Shown here: positions 9,836 through 20,500 of the stretch, in pieces
Numbering within the stretch: the first letter of the stretch is position 1
Layout of the letters: every line of letters starts with the position of its first letter
From: Aphanothece sp. CMT-3BRIN-NPC111
Lineage (GTDB): Bacteria; Cyanobacteriota; Cyanobacteriia; Cyanobacteriales; JAHHGU01
DNA length: 64,000 nucleotides
Reading direction: 5' to 3'
NCBI GenBank assembly: GCA_019359765.1
Contig: JAHHGU010000024.1
Span: 1 to 64,000 of the forward strand
Program-made: the position numbers and the translations under genes
The notes under the pieces: model-generated
Database searches by the model: none
The model's input: the letters and a program-made list of their open reading frames with translations, nothing else
What the model was told of the DNA's origin: nothing

Positions 9836-9875
9836 TTAAGCTCATCCCCCGCCGTCCTTGCAAGGGGGATTTCAC
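9836..9875 (-). mobile_element. solo left-end-like remnant of an IS200/IS605 element
   Basis: Read on the minus strand this is GTGAAAT, then a CCCCC/GGGGG stem, then GATGAGCTTAA. That is the same arrangement as the bases just upstream of the tnpB at 53174-53214. No transposase is beside it, so it looks like a solo end or miniature derivative. It lies between ackA and the HAD phosphatase gene. Confidence 0.6.
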
Positions 9876-9927
9876 AGAGTGTTATTAGTTGTTATTTCCT
9901 CCTAACTCCTACTTCCAAAACGAACCG

Positions 9928-10614
9928 ATGCGCTATCTTGCACTCGCTACTGATTACGATGGAACACTGGCATCAGAAGGTCGCGTTCTTGAGGAGACTA
10001 TAGCGGCACTAGAACGTCTGCGGCAATCGGGTCGGAAACTAATTTTAGTCACCGGACGGGAACTCGACGATCTCCTGCGTGTCTTCCCGGAAATTGAGCT
10101 TTTTGATATGGTTGTGGCAGAGAATGGAGCTTTACTTTATCGACCTGATACTCGTGAAGAAAAACCCCTAACCTCTAGCCCTCCAGAAGAGTTTGTCAAG
10201 GCGTTGCGCGATCGCGGCGTTGATCCCCTCTCAGTTGGACGAGTCATCGTCGCCACCTGGCATCCTCACGAAACCACAGTCCTAGAAGCAATCCGCGACT
10301 TGGGGCTAGAACTGCAAGTCATCTTGAATAAAGATGCTGTTATGGTACTTCCTTCAGGCGTAAACAAAGCCTCTGGATTGAGCGCCGCCTTGAGCGAATT
10401 AGGATTATCCCCCCACAACACTGTCGGCATCGGCGATGCCGAGAACGATCAGGCCCTCCTGAGTCTGTGTGAGTGTGGAGTTGCAGTCGCTAACGCCCTG
10501 CCCATGCTCAAGGAGTGTGCTGATTTTGTTACTAAGGGCGCTCGTGGGGCTGGGGTAGTTGAACTTATTGACCAGTTAATTGCTTCAGAAATAGTAATAA
10601 CGAAACATGAGTAG
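9928..10614 (+). CDS. HAD-superfamily phosphatase (Cof/SPP-like)
   Basis: Phosphohydrolase of the HAD class with a C2-type cap. Motif I is ATDYDGTLA with the nucleophile and acid at Asp9 and Asp11. Motif II is LVTGRE, a Lys lies in the GVNKASGL segment, and motif III is GIGDAENDQALL with the Mg-binding Asp pair. The likely start is the ATG at 9928, giving 228 residues; an upstream TTG at 9889 would add a non-family extension. The family includes sugar-phosphate and phosphoglycolate phosphatases; the substrate is not decided by the sequence. Confidence 0.85.
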   Translation: MRYLALATDYDGTLASEGRVLEETIAALERLRQSGRKLILVTGRELDDLLRVFPEIELFDMVVAENGALLYRPDTREEKPLTSSPPEEFVKALRDRGVDPLSVGRVIVATWHPHETTVLEAIRDLGLELQVILNKDAVMVLPSGVNKASGLSAALSELGLSPHNTVGIGDAENDQALLSLCECGVAVANALPMLKECADFVTKGARGAGVVELIDQLIASEIVITKHE

Positions 10615-11132
10615 AGAGATAATTTATACTGGTGATTTTTACTCTTAGGCTTCGTTAACACGTCCAGATAAAGCGTGCTGCCCTAATTACTTTCAATTGT
10701 TATAACAATGATAAATACTGTAGATAAAATGTCAAAATATTTCTCAACCAGTGTGCATTGGGAAATTTTTTTTACACTGTAGTATGTGCAGCTTGCCGGA
10801 TAAGTTCGCCCACAAACAGGGGCACGGCACTGCCGCGCCCTTACTAGTTTTTTGTTTGTAGAAAATAACAACTAACAACTATCATGCAAGACGTGAAATT
10901 CTCCGAATCGACGGTAGGGGATGAGCTTAAGCTCCCTTAAGTAACGCTAAGGTTGTACGCTAGCAGTAATAGACATATGCGATCGCCCAATATCTAAAAG
11001 TGGTTGAAAGCTTTAAAGACAGTCATGCTAAAAGTAGAGTCTCTGCGTTAGTATCAATTTCGCGCCATACTCGTCGCCTGAAACGATGCTCTCTCCAGAA
11101 ATAGAGCCACTAGAAGCAGTGCTAAGTAAATT
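10615..11132. other. intergenic region with repeat remnants
   Basis: Contains a degenerate GGGGCACGGCACTGCCGCGCCC palindrome-like segment near 10820 (a better copy is at 51531) and a GACGTGAAATT...GATGAGCTTAAG block at 10890-10931 that resembles the IS left end near 53174. A short minus-strand frame here looks non-coding. Confidence 0.55.
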
Positions 11133-13982
11133 ATGAGCGACTCTTCGATCTCCCTTCGCACACCTGACTATCAGACTCTGTTTGAGTCAATACCAGGCTT
11201 GTATCTCCTATTGAAACCAGATTTTACAATTGTAGCCGCGAGTGATGCTTACCTACAGGCAACAATGACAACACGGGAGGAGATTCTGGGGCGGGAGCTG
11301 TTTGAAGTCTTCCCTCCCAATCCTGACGAACCTACCGCTACCGGGGTTAGTAATCTTTGCGCCTCATTGGAGAGCGTGCTGCAAAATCGCGCTGCACATA
11401 CAATGGCGGTGCAGAAATACGACATTCGTCGCCCGGAATCCCAAGGGGGTGGATTTGAAGAAAGATATTGGAGTCCCGTTAATTCGCCCGTATTTGGAAG
11501 AGACGGACAGCTTGCCTATATCATTCATCGTGTTGAGGACGTTACCGAGTTCATCCGCCTCAAGCAACAGGGAGTTGAGGAGCATAAGCTTACTAAAGAG
11601 TTAAAAGAACGTGCCGAGCAGATGGAAGCCGAAATCTATCTCAGGGCGCAGGAATTACAGGAGGCAAACAGACAGCTACAAGCGGCTAACGAGGAACTGG
11701 CTGCTGCCCGCGACGAAGCGCACAAGGCACACGAACGAACCACAACTATTCTTGAAAGTATTACGGATGGCTTTACGGCTGTCGATCGCAATTGGTGTTT
11801 CACCTACGTTAATGAAGAAGCGGCGCGGCTGTTGCAGAAAACTCGCGAAGAGCTGATTGGTAAGCAGGTGTGGCAGGAGGCGTTTCCCGAGGTGGTGGGA
11901 ACGGCTTTGGAGCAGGAACTTGAGCGAGCTATGGAGTTTCGGGTCATAGTTGAGCTTGAATATTTCTACCTACGGTTAAATAAATGGTTTGAAGTTCACG
12001 CCTATCCCTGTGCAGAAGGTCTTTCTATTTATTTTCGGGATATCACCAAGCGCAAAAAAGCTGAGGAGAAACGAGAAGAGGCGAATCAACAAATTACCAA
12101 CATCCTGGAAAGTATTGGCGAGGCCTTTATTGCCTTAGATCGCGAGTGGCGAATCACCTACGTGAACCGAGAGACGGCAAGGCTGAACAACAAAACGCCA
12201 GAAGAATTTATGGGCAAAACTCACTGGGAAGTGTGGCCTTGGTCAGTAGGCACTATTGTTGAGCAGGAATATCGCCGTGCGGTTGCTGAACGGGTAGCTG
12301 TACATTTTGAGGTGTTATACGAACCGCTAGATATTTGGTTGGAGATTCATGCTTATCCTTCCCAAGAGGGTCTCAGTATTTATTTCCGGGACATCAGCGA
12401 TCGCAAGCGGGCAGATCAGGAACTGCGGACAAGCGAAGAGCGGTTCCATTTGTTGTTAGAGAATGTGAAAGATTACGCCATTTTCTTCCTGGATATCGAG
12501 AACCGTTTTACCCGTTGGAGTTTAGGAGCAGAAAGAATTTTAGGCTATCAGGAAGCAGAAATATTGGGTAAATTTGGCTCAATTATCTTTATCCCTGAAG
12601 ACCTCCAGCACAACGCACATCTACAGGAATTGGAAAAGGCAGCGGCGGAAGGTCGGGCGGAGGATGAACGCTGGCACGTGCGTAAGGATGGTTCCCGTTT
12701 CTGGGGGAGTGGCATTGTCACGCCTCTACGAGATGAGACGGGAAAGCTACGCGGCTTTGCTAAAATCATGCGCGACTTTACCGATCGCAAGCTAGCGGAG
12801 GATGAACGCAACCAACTCCTAGAGCGCGAACAAGAGGCACGCGCCGCAGCGGAAGCGGCAAATCGCATTAAAGATGAGTTTCTCGCTGTTCTATCTCATG
12901 AGTTGCGATCGCCACTTAACCCGATCTTGGGATGGTCAAAACTTCTGCGATCGCGCAAATGTGACGAAAAAACTACCGCCCGCGCCCTAGAAACTATTGA
13001 GCGTAATGCCCAGTTGCAGACGGAATTGATTGAAGACTTGCTAGATGTATCCCGCATTTTGCGAGGTAAACTTAGCCTCAATATTATCTCCATTCACCTG
13101 GTATCTACAATTGAAGCCGCCTTGGAGACGGTGCGTTTAGCAGCTCAAACCAAGTCAATTCAGATCCAGTCTGTGCTTGATCCCTCTGTAGGGAAAGTTG
13201 AAGGCGATCCCAACCGTTTGCAGCAAGTAATCTGGAATTTGCTCTCCAACGCCGTTAAATTTACACCCCACGGAGGCCGGATAGAAGTCAGGCTAGAGCG
13301 AGTTGGCTCTCAGGCTCAAATTCAAGTCACTGACACAGGCAAGGGCATAAGCCCTGAGTTTCTGCCCTATGTGTTTGAGTACTTCCGTCAAGCCGATAGC
13401 GCTACGACAAGGGTATTTGGGGGACTGGGGCTAGGGCTGGCAATCGTCCGTCACTTAGTAGAACTTCACGGGGGAACTGTTTGGGCAGAAAGTCCAGGAG
13501 AAGAGCAGGGGGCAACCTTTACCGTCAGGCTACCGCTGAGCGGGATTGGGCCAGAGACAAATGAGCATAGCCAAGAGTGCGATCGCGCCATAGATTTAAG
13601 TGGCATACAAATCTTGGTTGTAGATGATGACCTTGATTCACGGGAATTTATCACCTTTGTCTTGGAAGAGTCTGGGGCAGTTGTGACGGCGGTGGCATCA
13701 GCAACAGAAGCGTTAGCAGCAATAACAAACACAAAGCCAGATTTGCTGCTGAGTGATATTGGTATGCCTGAAATGGATGGCTATATGTTGATACGTCAAC
13801 TTAGAGCAATGCTGCCAGACCAAGGAGGACAGATTTTGGCGATCGCATTAACAGCCTATGCTAGTGAGATTGACTCTCAGCAGGCTCTCTTAGCAGGTTT
13901 TCAGAAACATTTAGCTAAACCAGTAGAGCCAGCTGAATTAATCGCAGTAGTTGCAACCTTGGTTGGACGCAACAACAGGTAA
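11133..13982 (+). CDS. hybrid histidine kinase with multiple PAS domains and a C-terminal receiver
   Basis: A 949-residue hybrid sensor kinase. PAS-like domains lie at about residues 10-140, 200-310, 320-430 and 435-560. The second and third are clearly related duplicates, sharing the ILESI...AFEAxDR/W pattern and an ending EGLSIYFRDI. A coiled coil separates the first two. HisKA has phospho-acceptor His589 in LSHELRSPLNP. The HATPase carries NLLSNAVKFTP and GLGLGLAIVRHLVELHGG. The receiver has phospho-acceptor Asp875 in SDIGMPEMDGY. No membrane segment is seen, so it is probably cytosolic. The signal is unknown. Confidence 0.92.
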   Translation: MSDSSISLRTPDYQTLFESIPGLYLLLKPDFTIVAASDAYLQATMTTREEILGRELFEVFPPNPDEPTATGVSNLCASLESVLQNRAAHTMAVQKYDIRRPESQGGGFEERYWSPVNSPVFGRDGQLAYIIHRVEDVTEFIRLKQQGVEEHKLTKELKERAEQMEAEIYLRAQELQEANRQLQAANEELAAARDEAHKAHERTTTILESITDGFTAVDRNWCFTYVNEEAARLLQKTREELIGKQVWQEAFPEVVGTALEQELERAMEFRVIVELEYFYLRLNKWFEVHAYPCAEGLSIYFRDITKRKKAEEKREEANQQITNILESIGEAFIALDREWRITYVNRETARLNNKTPEEFMGKTHWEVWPWSVGTIVEQEYRRAVAERVAVHFEVLYEPLDIWLEIHAYPSQEGLSIYFRDISDRKRADQELRTSEERFHLLLENVKDYAIFFLDIENRFTRWSLGAERILGYQEAEILGKFGSIIFIPEDLQHNAHLQELEKAAAEGRAEDERWHVRKDGSRFWGSGIVTPLRDETGKLRGFAKIMRDFTDRKLAEDERNQLLEREQEARAAAEAANRIKDEFLAVLSHELRSPLNPILGWSKLLRSRKCDEKTTARALETIERNAQLQTELIEDLLDVSRILRGKLSLNIISIHLVSTIEAALETVRLAAQTKSIQIQSVLDPSVGKVEGDPNRLQQVIWNLLSNAVKFTPHGGRIEVRLERVGSQAQIQVTDTGKGISPEFLPYVFEYFRQADSATTRVFGGLGLGLAIVRHLVELHGGTVWAESPGEEQGATFTVRLPLSGIGPETNEHSQECDRAIDLSGIQILVVDDDLDSREFITFVLEESGAVVTAVASATEALAAITNTKPDLLLSDIGMPEMDGYMLIRQLRAMLPDQGGQILAIALTAYASEIDSQQALLAGFQKHLAKPVEPAELIAVVATLVGRNNR

Positions 13983-13999
13983 GGACAAGGGGGACAAGG

Positions 14000-14101
14000 C
14001 GACAAGGAGGACAAGGGAGAGAAAGTACTATTTATGAACGCAACTTCGTATAAAAGCTAATTGCTAAAAGCTAATTGCTAAAAGCTAAGGAAATAGTTGG
14101 T
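14000..14101. repeat. short tandem repeats before the YbdK-type ligase gene
   Basis: GGACAAG-type units near 13983-14020 and three AGCTAATTGCTAAA-type units at 14055-14095. They fall in the probable leader of the next gene. Confidence 0.6.
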
Positions 14102-15217
14102 ATGTCATCCCAGACTGAAGAATTCACTATTGGTGTCGAAGAAGAATATCAAATTATCAATCCTGTGACGCGGGAATTAACTTCGCGTGTGGAATACGTT
14201 CTCCCGAAAGCCCAGAAAGTACTTGGTGAAGAGGTGCAGCCAGAAGCCCAGCGATCGCAAATAGAAATTGGTACGCCTATCTGTCGAACGCTTGCAGAGG
14301 TGCGCTCTGAGCTTGTGCGTTTGCGGCGTGAAGTGATTGCAGCAGCCCAAAAAGACGGTAATCAAATCGCTGCCGCCGGGACGCACCCGTTCTCTCACTG
14401 GGATGAACAGCAGATTGCGCCCAAAGAACGTTATCAAGCGCTGATGCGAGATTATCAACAACTCACCCGCGAGCTGGTGATCTTTGGCTGTCATGTGCAT
14501 ATGGGGATTAGCGATCGCGAGTTAGCCATCCAGGTGATGAACCGTGCCCGTGTGTGGCTAGCACCGCTCTTAGCACTGGCAGCATCCTCGCCCTTCTGGT
14601 TAAGTACAGATACAGGCTATGCCAGTTATCGTACTGAAATTTGGAGCCGATGGCCCATATCCGGCCCACCACTCATGTTTGAATCTTTAGCGGAGTACGA
14701 AGCGCTTGTACAAGCTTTGGTGGCGACCAGAAGTGTAGAGGAGGCGACGAAAATTTACTGGGATGTGCGTCTCTCAGAGCGCTTCCCCACCATAGAGTTT
14801 CGGATTACAGATGTGTGCCAGACGGTGGACGAAGCCGTAATGATAGCAGGACTTGTGCGTGCTTTGGCGCGAACTTGTTACGAACAAGCGATGCGCGATA
14901 GGTCTTTTCCCGCCGTGCGCCACGAACTGATACGCGCTGCTAACTGGCGTGCCGCCCGCTATGGATTAGATGAGGATTTAATCGACATTGGTGCGATGAA
15001 GACCGTGCCAGCCCGCGAGCTGATTGAGGCGTTTCTCACCTTTGTGCGTCCAGCGCTTGAAGAATATGGAGAATGGGAAGAGGTTTCTTCAATTGTACGC
15101 GAAACAATGCAGCACGGCACAGGGGCAACACGGCAGCGTCAAGCCTACAAGCGCACAGGGCGCTTGGAAGATGTCGTTGATTTAATCGTCCAAGAAACAG
15201 CAAAAGGGGTAGCTTGA
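14102..15217 (+). CDS. YbdK-type carboxylate-amine ligase (glutamate-cysteine ligase family 2)
   Basis: ATP-dependent ligase of the GCS2 family, with weak gamma-glutamylcysteine synthetase activity known for E. coli YbdK. Near the start is the Mg-binding GVEEEYQ segment, followed by EAQRSQIEIGTP, FGCHVHMG and FRITDVCQTVDEA, all typical of YbdK. The ATG at 14102 gives 371 residues, usual for the family; an upstream in-frame codon at 14075 lies within short repeats. This is not the usual cyanobacterial GshA sequence, so glutathione synthesis probably does not depend on it. The substrate is unknown. Confidence 0.87.
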   Translation: MSSQTEEFTIGVEEEYQIINPVTRELTSRVEYVLPKAQKVLGEEVQPEAQRSQIEIGTPICRTLAEVRSELVRLRREVIAAAQKDGNQIAAAGTHPFSHWDEQQIAPKERYQALMRDYQQLTRELVIFGCHVHMGISDRELAIQVMNRARVWLAPLLALAASSPFWLSTDTGYASYRTEIWSRWPISGPPLMFESLAEYEALVQALVATRSVEEATKIYWDVRLSERFPTIEFRITDVCQTVDEAVMIAGLVRALARTCYEQAMRDRSFPAVRHELIRAANWRAARYGLDEDLIDIGAMKTVPARELIEAFLTFVRPALEEYGEWEEVSSIVRETMQHGTGATRQRQAYKRTGRLEDVVDLIVQETAKGVA

Positions 15218-15519
15218 CCGAATAATTCGTAATTCGTAATTCGTAATTCGTAATTAAAAATTAATTAATTTTTAATTCGTTGAGGGTACAAGCCCCTGCA
15301 TTCATGCATGGGTTAATAATCACGAATTACGTTCGCGTTGGCGTAGCCTGTCCGTAGGACGCCAGCGTGTTGCGGAGCAACGTAATTATCAATTACGAAT
15401 TGGAGCGAAGCGACATCAGTTTAATGTTCTAATACAAAGGGTGGGTCAACTATGACCCACCCCTCATCAAACCTGATAACTGCAAGCTTTAGGCAAGCAA
15501 GAAAGCTTGAGCAAAATTA
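15218..15519. repeat. intergenic region with ATTCGTA tandem repeats and palindromes
   Basis: From 15224 a run of AATTCGT heptamers is followed by A/T-rich sequence. A composite palindrome (GTAGCCTGTCCGTAGGAC near 15344, plus TTGCGGAGCAA) is flanked by AATTACG units. Similar ATTACGA heptamers recur at 39040-39090. No gene was seen. Confidence 0.7.
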
Positions 15520-16956
15520 TTACAGTTTTTTTGTTTCATCGATGATGTTATCTACAGGCATACCGCGATGATCGACAATACTTACAGATTCCTGATCATC
15601 TGTACCTTTTACTGACTTCGCTACATCTGTTGCCGAAGGCTTGATATCCTCAGCTGTAACCTTTGCTGACTTAGTTACACCTGTTGTAGAAGGCTTAACA
15701 CTTCCAGCGCCACTCTTAACAGAGTCTGCTACAGAGGGTTTCACTTCTTTTGCAGCATCCTTAGCGGCGTTTCCAAAACCTCTAGCAGAAGTCTTGACAC
15801 TTTCAGCGCTACCCTTAACAGAGTCTACTACAGAAGGTTTGACCTCTTGGGCAGTATCCTTAGCGGCGTTCCCAAGACTTTGAGCAGAACTCTTGACAGT
15901 GTCAGCGCTACCCTTAACCGCGTTTACTACAGAAGGTTTCACTTCTTGGGCAGTATCCTTAGCGGCGTTCCCAAGACTTTGAGCAGAAGTCTTAATACTT
16001 TCAGCGCCACCCTTAACCGCGTCTACTACAGAAGGTTTGACCTCTTGAGTAGTATCTCTGACAGCATTCCCAAGACCTTGAACAGAACTCTTAACAGTGT
16101 CAGCGCTACCCTTAACGGCGTCTACTACAGAAGGTTTCACTTCTTGGACAGTACCCTTAAGGGTGTCGCTGACATCTCGAACAGAAGTCTGTACAGTTTC
16201 AGCACTACCTTTAACGGCGTCTACTACAGAAGGTTTCACTTCTTGGACAGTACCCTTAAGGGTGTCGCTGACATCTCGAACAGAAGTCTGTACAGTTTCA
16301 GCACTACTCTTAACAGCGTCTACTACAGAAGGTTTGACATCATCAACTGCACCCTTCAATGACTGCGCTACTTCTTTAAAAGAAGGTTTGACATCTTCAA
16401 CTGCTTCGCTTAAGCTTTGCGCTGCATTTACTACAGAGGGCTTGGTATGCTCAACTGTATCCTTGACGGATTCCGCTATACCTACTACAGATGGCCTAAC
16501 ATCGTCAAGTGTAGTTTTTACAGACTCCGCAATGCCTTCTACAGAAGGTTTGACACCCTCAATGGTACCTTTGGCCGTATCCCCTACGTCTTCTACCGTG
16601 TGGGTAACATTTTCAGCGACGCCTTTTACTACGTCTACTACCTCTTCTACGGTGTTACTAATACCCTCACCTGCCTCCTTACCAGTCAGTCCGCCAGCTA
16701 CTGCGCCTACTACAGCACCAACTACTGCTCCAGCGCGTCCACCGACTAAACGACCAATAGCTGCTCCGGCTACTCCGCCAGCAGCAGCGCCAATGCTCGT
16801 GGCTACTGGATGACCCTGAGGTTGATCCGTAGTAGCTTCATCATGCTCAGCAGAAAGCTGCTGGTTCTCACTTTTAACAATCCCTTCCTCTGTTGGATGA
16901 GTATCGGGTTGAGGCTGTTCGCCATACTGCTCAAACGGCTGCGTGTTCCCAGTCAT
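15520..16956 (-). CDS. repetitive LEA-like/apolipoprotein-like amphipathic protein with glycine-zipper segment
   Basis: A 478-residue Lys/Val/Asp/Ser-rich protein. After a hydrophilic N-terminus comes a glycine-zipper hydrophobic stretch at about residues 50-95 (GAAAGGVAGAAIG and similar), which may insert in or bind membranes. From about residue 135 it consists of units each starting KPSV: four of 18 residues, then about seven of 33 residues, each equal to an 18-mer plus 15 extra. Such 11-residue-based amphipathic helices are typical of LEA group 3 and related stress proteins. Two successive 99-bp DNA copies (near 16133-16320) are almost identical, showing recent expansion. ATG start with AGGAAAGG upstream. 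A desiccation or membrane-protection role is inferred. The long + strand frames are shadows of the repeats. Confidence 0.8.
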   Translation of the reverse strand: MTGNTQPFEQYGEQPQPDTHPTEEGIVKSENQQLSAEHDEATTDQPQGHPVATSIGAAAGGVAGAAIGRLVGGRAGAVVGAVVGAVAGGLTGKEAGEGISNTVEEVVDVVKGVAENVTHTVEDVGDTAKGTIEGVKPSVEGIAESVKTTLDDVRPSVVGIAESVKDTVEHTKPSVVNAAQSLSEAVEDVKPSFKEVAQSLKGAVDDVKPSVVDAVKSSAETVQTSVRDVSDTLKGTVQEVKPSVVDAVKGSAETVQTSVRDVSDTLKGTVQEVKPSVVDAVKGSADTVKSSVQGLGNAVRDTTQEVKPSVVDAVKGGAESIKTSAQSLGNAAKDTAQEVKPSVVNAVKGSADTVKSSAQSLGNAAKDTAQEVKPSVVDSVKGSAESVKTSARGFGNAAKDAAKEVKPSVADSVKSGAGSVKPSTTGVTKSAKVTAEDIKPSATDVAKSVKGTDDQESVSIVDHRGMPVDNIIDETKKL

Positions 16957-17584
16957 AACAATCCTTTCCTCTTTAAATTAAGTCGTCAATACTGGAGGCT
17001 GGTATTTCAACCTCATTGCCAAAAAATTAATCCTGGGGGCTATAGATGCTTACTACCTAAGACTGCTGCGATTGAGGCTTGCATCTCCGCTCGGTAGTAA
17101 ATGAAGTACACAGAGCAACAACAACATCCCCCTTTATGGTCAATTTTCTACTGGCATCCTCCACACATCTGAAAGTTGCTCTTTTATGATGTACAGCTAT
17201 AGACAGCGGCGTAATGCCCATTTGGCTTTGCTGATTGCCTACAATTTAAGTTAACAACCACAGGCTAAGATTTACACCAATCCAGAGATACATATTGCTA
17301 AACCCTTAATCAGTCTAAGGTCGTAATTTTAGATTTATAAGCCTTATGACTTGACAGAAAGCTAACTATCTAGAATAGGCTCTAATTTATTTTTCTGTAG
17401 TATTACCTAGCCGTCTTTATGTATACTGAGTAACAGTCTAGGCTGGAAAATAAATGTTTGGGTCGTTTGCCAGATTAATTTCACCAAGCTGATAAAAGCT
17501 TTTCTCCCAAATGCCCTGTAAAAATAGGTATTAATTGCAACAATATCAGTGAAGGCTTAATGGTAAGAACTTCAGCAAAATGGA
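16957..17584. other. long upstream region of the NRPS gene
   Basis: 628 bases with no credible gene; it must hold the promoters of the divergent LEA-like gene and the NRPS. A TTGACA hexamer at 17351 and a TAGAAT at 17371 are visible, but only 14 bases apart, so a promoter call would be weak. Confidence 0.45.
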
Positions 17585-20500
17585 ATGGGCAGTACAGAGC
17601 GCTACGCGATCGCCACTATTCCTGAAAGTAAAAATTGTCCAAATATGAGCCATAACCTTGTCGAAACCTGCCTAACCGCTGATGATGAAAGCTTCAATAT
17701 TGAGCAAGAAGCAGAGGTTTTTGTCTTTCCTGCATCTTTTGCCCAGCAGCGGCTGTGGTTTCTGCATCAATTGGTTCCTGGTAATGCCTTCTATAATGTG
17801 GGATGTGCAATTCACCTAACAGGTTCGCTCAATTTAACTGCCTTAGAGCAGGCATTCAATACAATTGTGCGACGGCACGAAAGCTTACGCACTACGTTTG
17901 TCATGGTGGAGGGGGAACCTATGCAAGTTATTGCCCCCGCCCTAAGTATATCTTTACCAGCAATAGACCTAGGAAAACTGTCAGCAACTGAACGAGAAAC
18001 AGAAGTACGACGGCTGGCTATCCAAGAGGCTAAGCGTACCTTCGACCTGGGCAAAGGGCCATTACTACGGCTGACACTGCTACAACTAAGTGAAACAGAA
18101 CATGTCCTGTTGCTGAATTTGCATCACATTGTTGCCGATGGTTGGTCTATTGGAGTGCTAATTAGAGAGCTGGGTACACTATACACAGCCTTTGTTTCTC
18201 TTGACGCAAAATTTCCCGTCTCTACCTCCCTGCCAGAACTACCAATTCAATATGCCGACTTTGCGGAATGGCAGCGCCAGTTGTTACAAGATGAAGTGCT
18301 GGAAACTCAGTTAGCTTACTGGCGACAGCAGTTAAATAATCTCTCGGTGCTGAATCTGCCCACAGATAGGCTAAGACCAGCAATTCAAACATTTCAAGGA
18401 GCAAAACAATTTCTACAGCTACCTTTGTCTTTGAGTAAGATGCTAGAGGCATTGAGTCAGCGGGAAGGGGTGACTTTGTTTATTACGCTGCTAGCCGCCT
18501 TTCAGACATTACTATACCGTTATACAGGACAAGAAGACATTGCCGTAGGTTCGCCCATTGCCAACCGCAACCGCAGCGAAGTTGAAGGATTAATTGGCTT
18601 TTTTGTCAATAGCTTGGTACTGCGTACTTACCTTGGCGGCAATCCCACTTTTATAGAACTGCTGGAGCGAGTAAAACAGGTGGCGCTAGGAGCATACGCC
18701 CATCAAGACTTGCCTTTTGAGAAGCTAGTTGAGGAATTACATCCAGAACGCGATTTGAGCCGAAACCCTCTATTTCAAGTTAGTTTTACACTACAAAACA
18801 CTCCAGTAGAAGTTTTAAAATTACCTGAATTAAAGTTGAAATTATTGGATTTTGACCCAGGCACCGCGAAGTTAGATTTGGAGTTCCACCTGTGGCAGGA
18901 CAAGGAAGGTATCAGAGGAGAAGTGGTCTACAGTACGGATTTATTTGATGACATCACGATTAACCGGATGCTGGAACATTTCACAACTCTGCTGTCAGGT
19001 ATTGTTGCCAATCCCGAACAGCGTCTCGGTGAATTGCCAATTTTAACCAAGGCAGAAGATCATCAATTACTTATAGAGTTAACTCCGAATAAGTCAAGTC
19101 TAAAACAAGAAAATATTAAAATTGAGCCGTACTTTCATCATTTGTTTGAAGCTCAGGTAGAACAGACACCTAATGCCATAGCAGTAGTATTTGAAGATCA
19201 GCCTTTAACCTACGATGAATTAAACATTTGGGCTAATCAACTGGCACATTATTTGCAGAAATTGGGTGTAATACCAGATGCTATAGTTGGCATCTGCATA
19301 GAACGTTCTGTGGAAATGATTGTGGGATTGTTGGGTATTCTCAAGGCGGGAGGGGCATATTTACCTTTAGATCCCGCTTATCCGCAAGAGCGTCTTAACT
19401 TGATGCTGGAAGAGGCGAAGGTAGCAGTATTGCTAACTCAGCAGCAATTTGTCGAGCGTTTTGCGCCCCAAGAGTTATCTATTGTTTGCCTGGATAATGA
19501 GAAAGAGGCGAATGTCTACGCCCAACACAGCAAAGAGAATCCCACCAGCAGCGTTATAGCTGACAACCTGGCTTATATCATCTACACCTCTGGCTCCACA
19601 GGAAAGCCTAAAGGTGTTCAGATAGAACACCGAGGATTATATAACTTAGCAGAAGCCCAAATTGATACTTTCAACCTACAGCCGAGTGACCGAGTTTTGC
19701 AATTCGCATCCTTGAGTTTTGATGCCTCGATCTTCGAGATAGTCATGGCACTGGGGACAGGAGCAACACTTTACTTGGCAAAGAAAGAATTTCTTTTGCC
19801 TGGGCAAGCTTTGATCCAGCTGTTGCGCGATCGCGCTATTACTCATGTTACCCTTCCACCTGCTGTACTGGCAGTGTTACCAAAAGAAGAACTTCCCGCA
19901 CTCCAAACTATCATCGCCGCTGGGGAATTTTGTTCCCAGGATATTGTCAAACACTGGGCTGTTGGTCGTCGGTTCTTCAATGCTTACGGGCCGACGGAAG
20001 CAACTGTCTGGTCAACGGTTGCGGAAATTAGCGATCGCAGTAGTAAGCCACCTATTGGTCGCGCGATCGCAAATACTCAAGTCTATATATTAGATGAGTA
20101 TTTACAGCCTGTACCTATCGGCATCAGGGGCGAATTGTACATCGGCGGTGAGGGACTGGCGCGAGGCTACCTCAACCGCCCTGATTTAACTGCTGAAAAA
20201 TTTATTCCTCACCCTTTTAGCGAGAAACAGGGAGCGCGACTTTACAAGACAGGTGATTTAGCTCGTTATCGCTCAGACGGCAATATCGAGTTTTTAGGTC
20301 GTATAGACGAGCAAGTAAAAATTCGCGGCTTCCGCATTGAGTTGGGAGAAATTGAGGCAGTGCTGAGTCAGCATCCGTCAATTAAAGAAACGGTAGTAAT
20401 TGCTAGAGAGAAAGTATCTGGTGATAAGCGTTTAGTGGCTTATATTGTGCCAAATCCCCATTTGACATTCACAATCATTCAATTACGTGACTTTCTGAAA

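Noticed and set aside
10683..10871. 62-codon minus-strand frame
   Set aside because: It lies over repeat remnants, is short, and has no coding pattern.
15224..15262. CRISPR-like array from AATTCGT repeats
   Set aside because: Units are 7 bp direct tandem copies without spacers, so these are simple heptamer repeats.
15641..16813. Long + strand frames opposite the LEA-like gene
   Set aside because: They are shadows of the repeated KPSV units; any frame stays open because the repeat length is a multiple of three. No ribosome site or domain.
17351..17376. Promoter TTGACA/TAGAAT upstream of the NRPS
   Set aside because: Spacing is 14 bases, too short for a confident sigma-70-type call.
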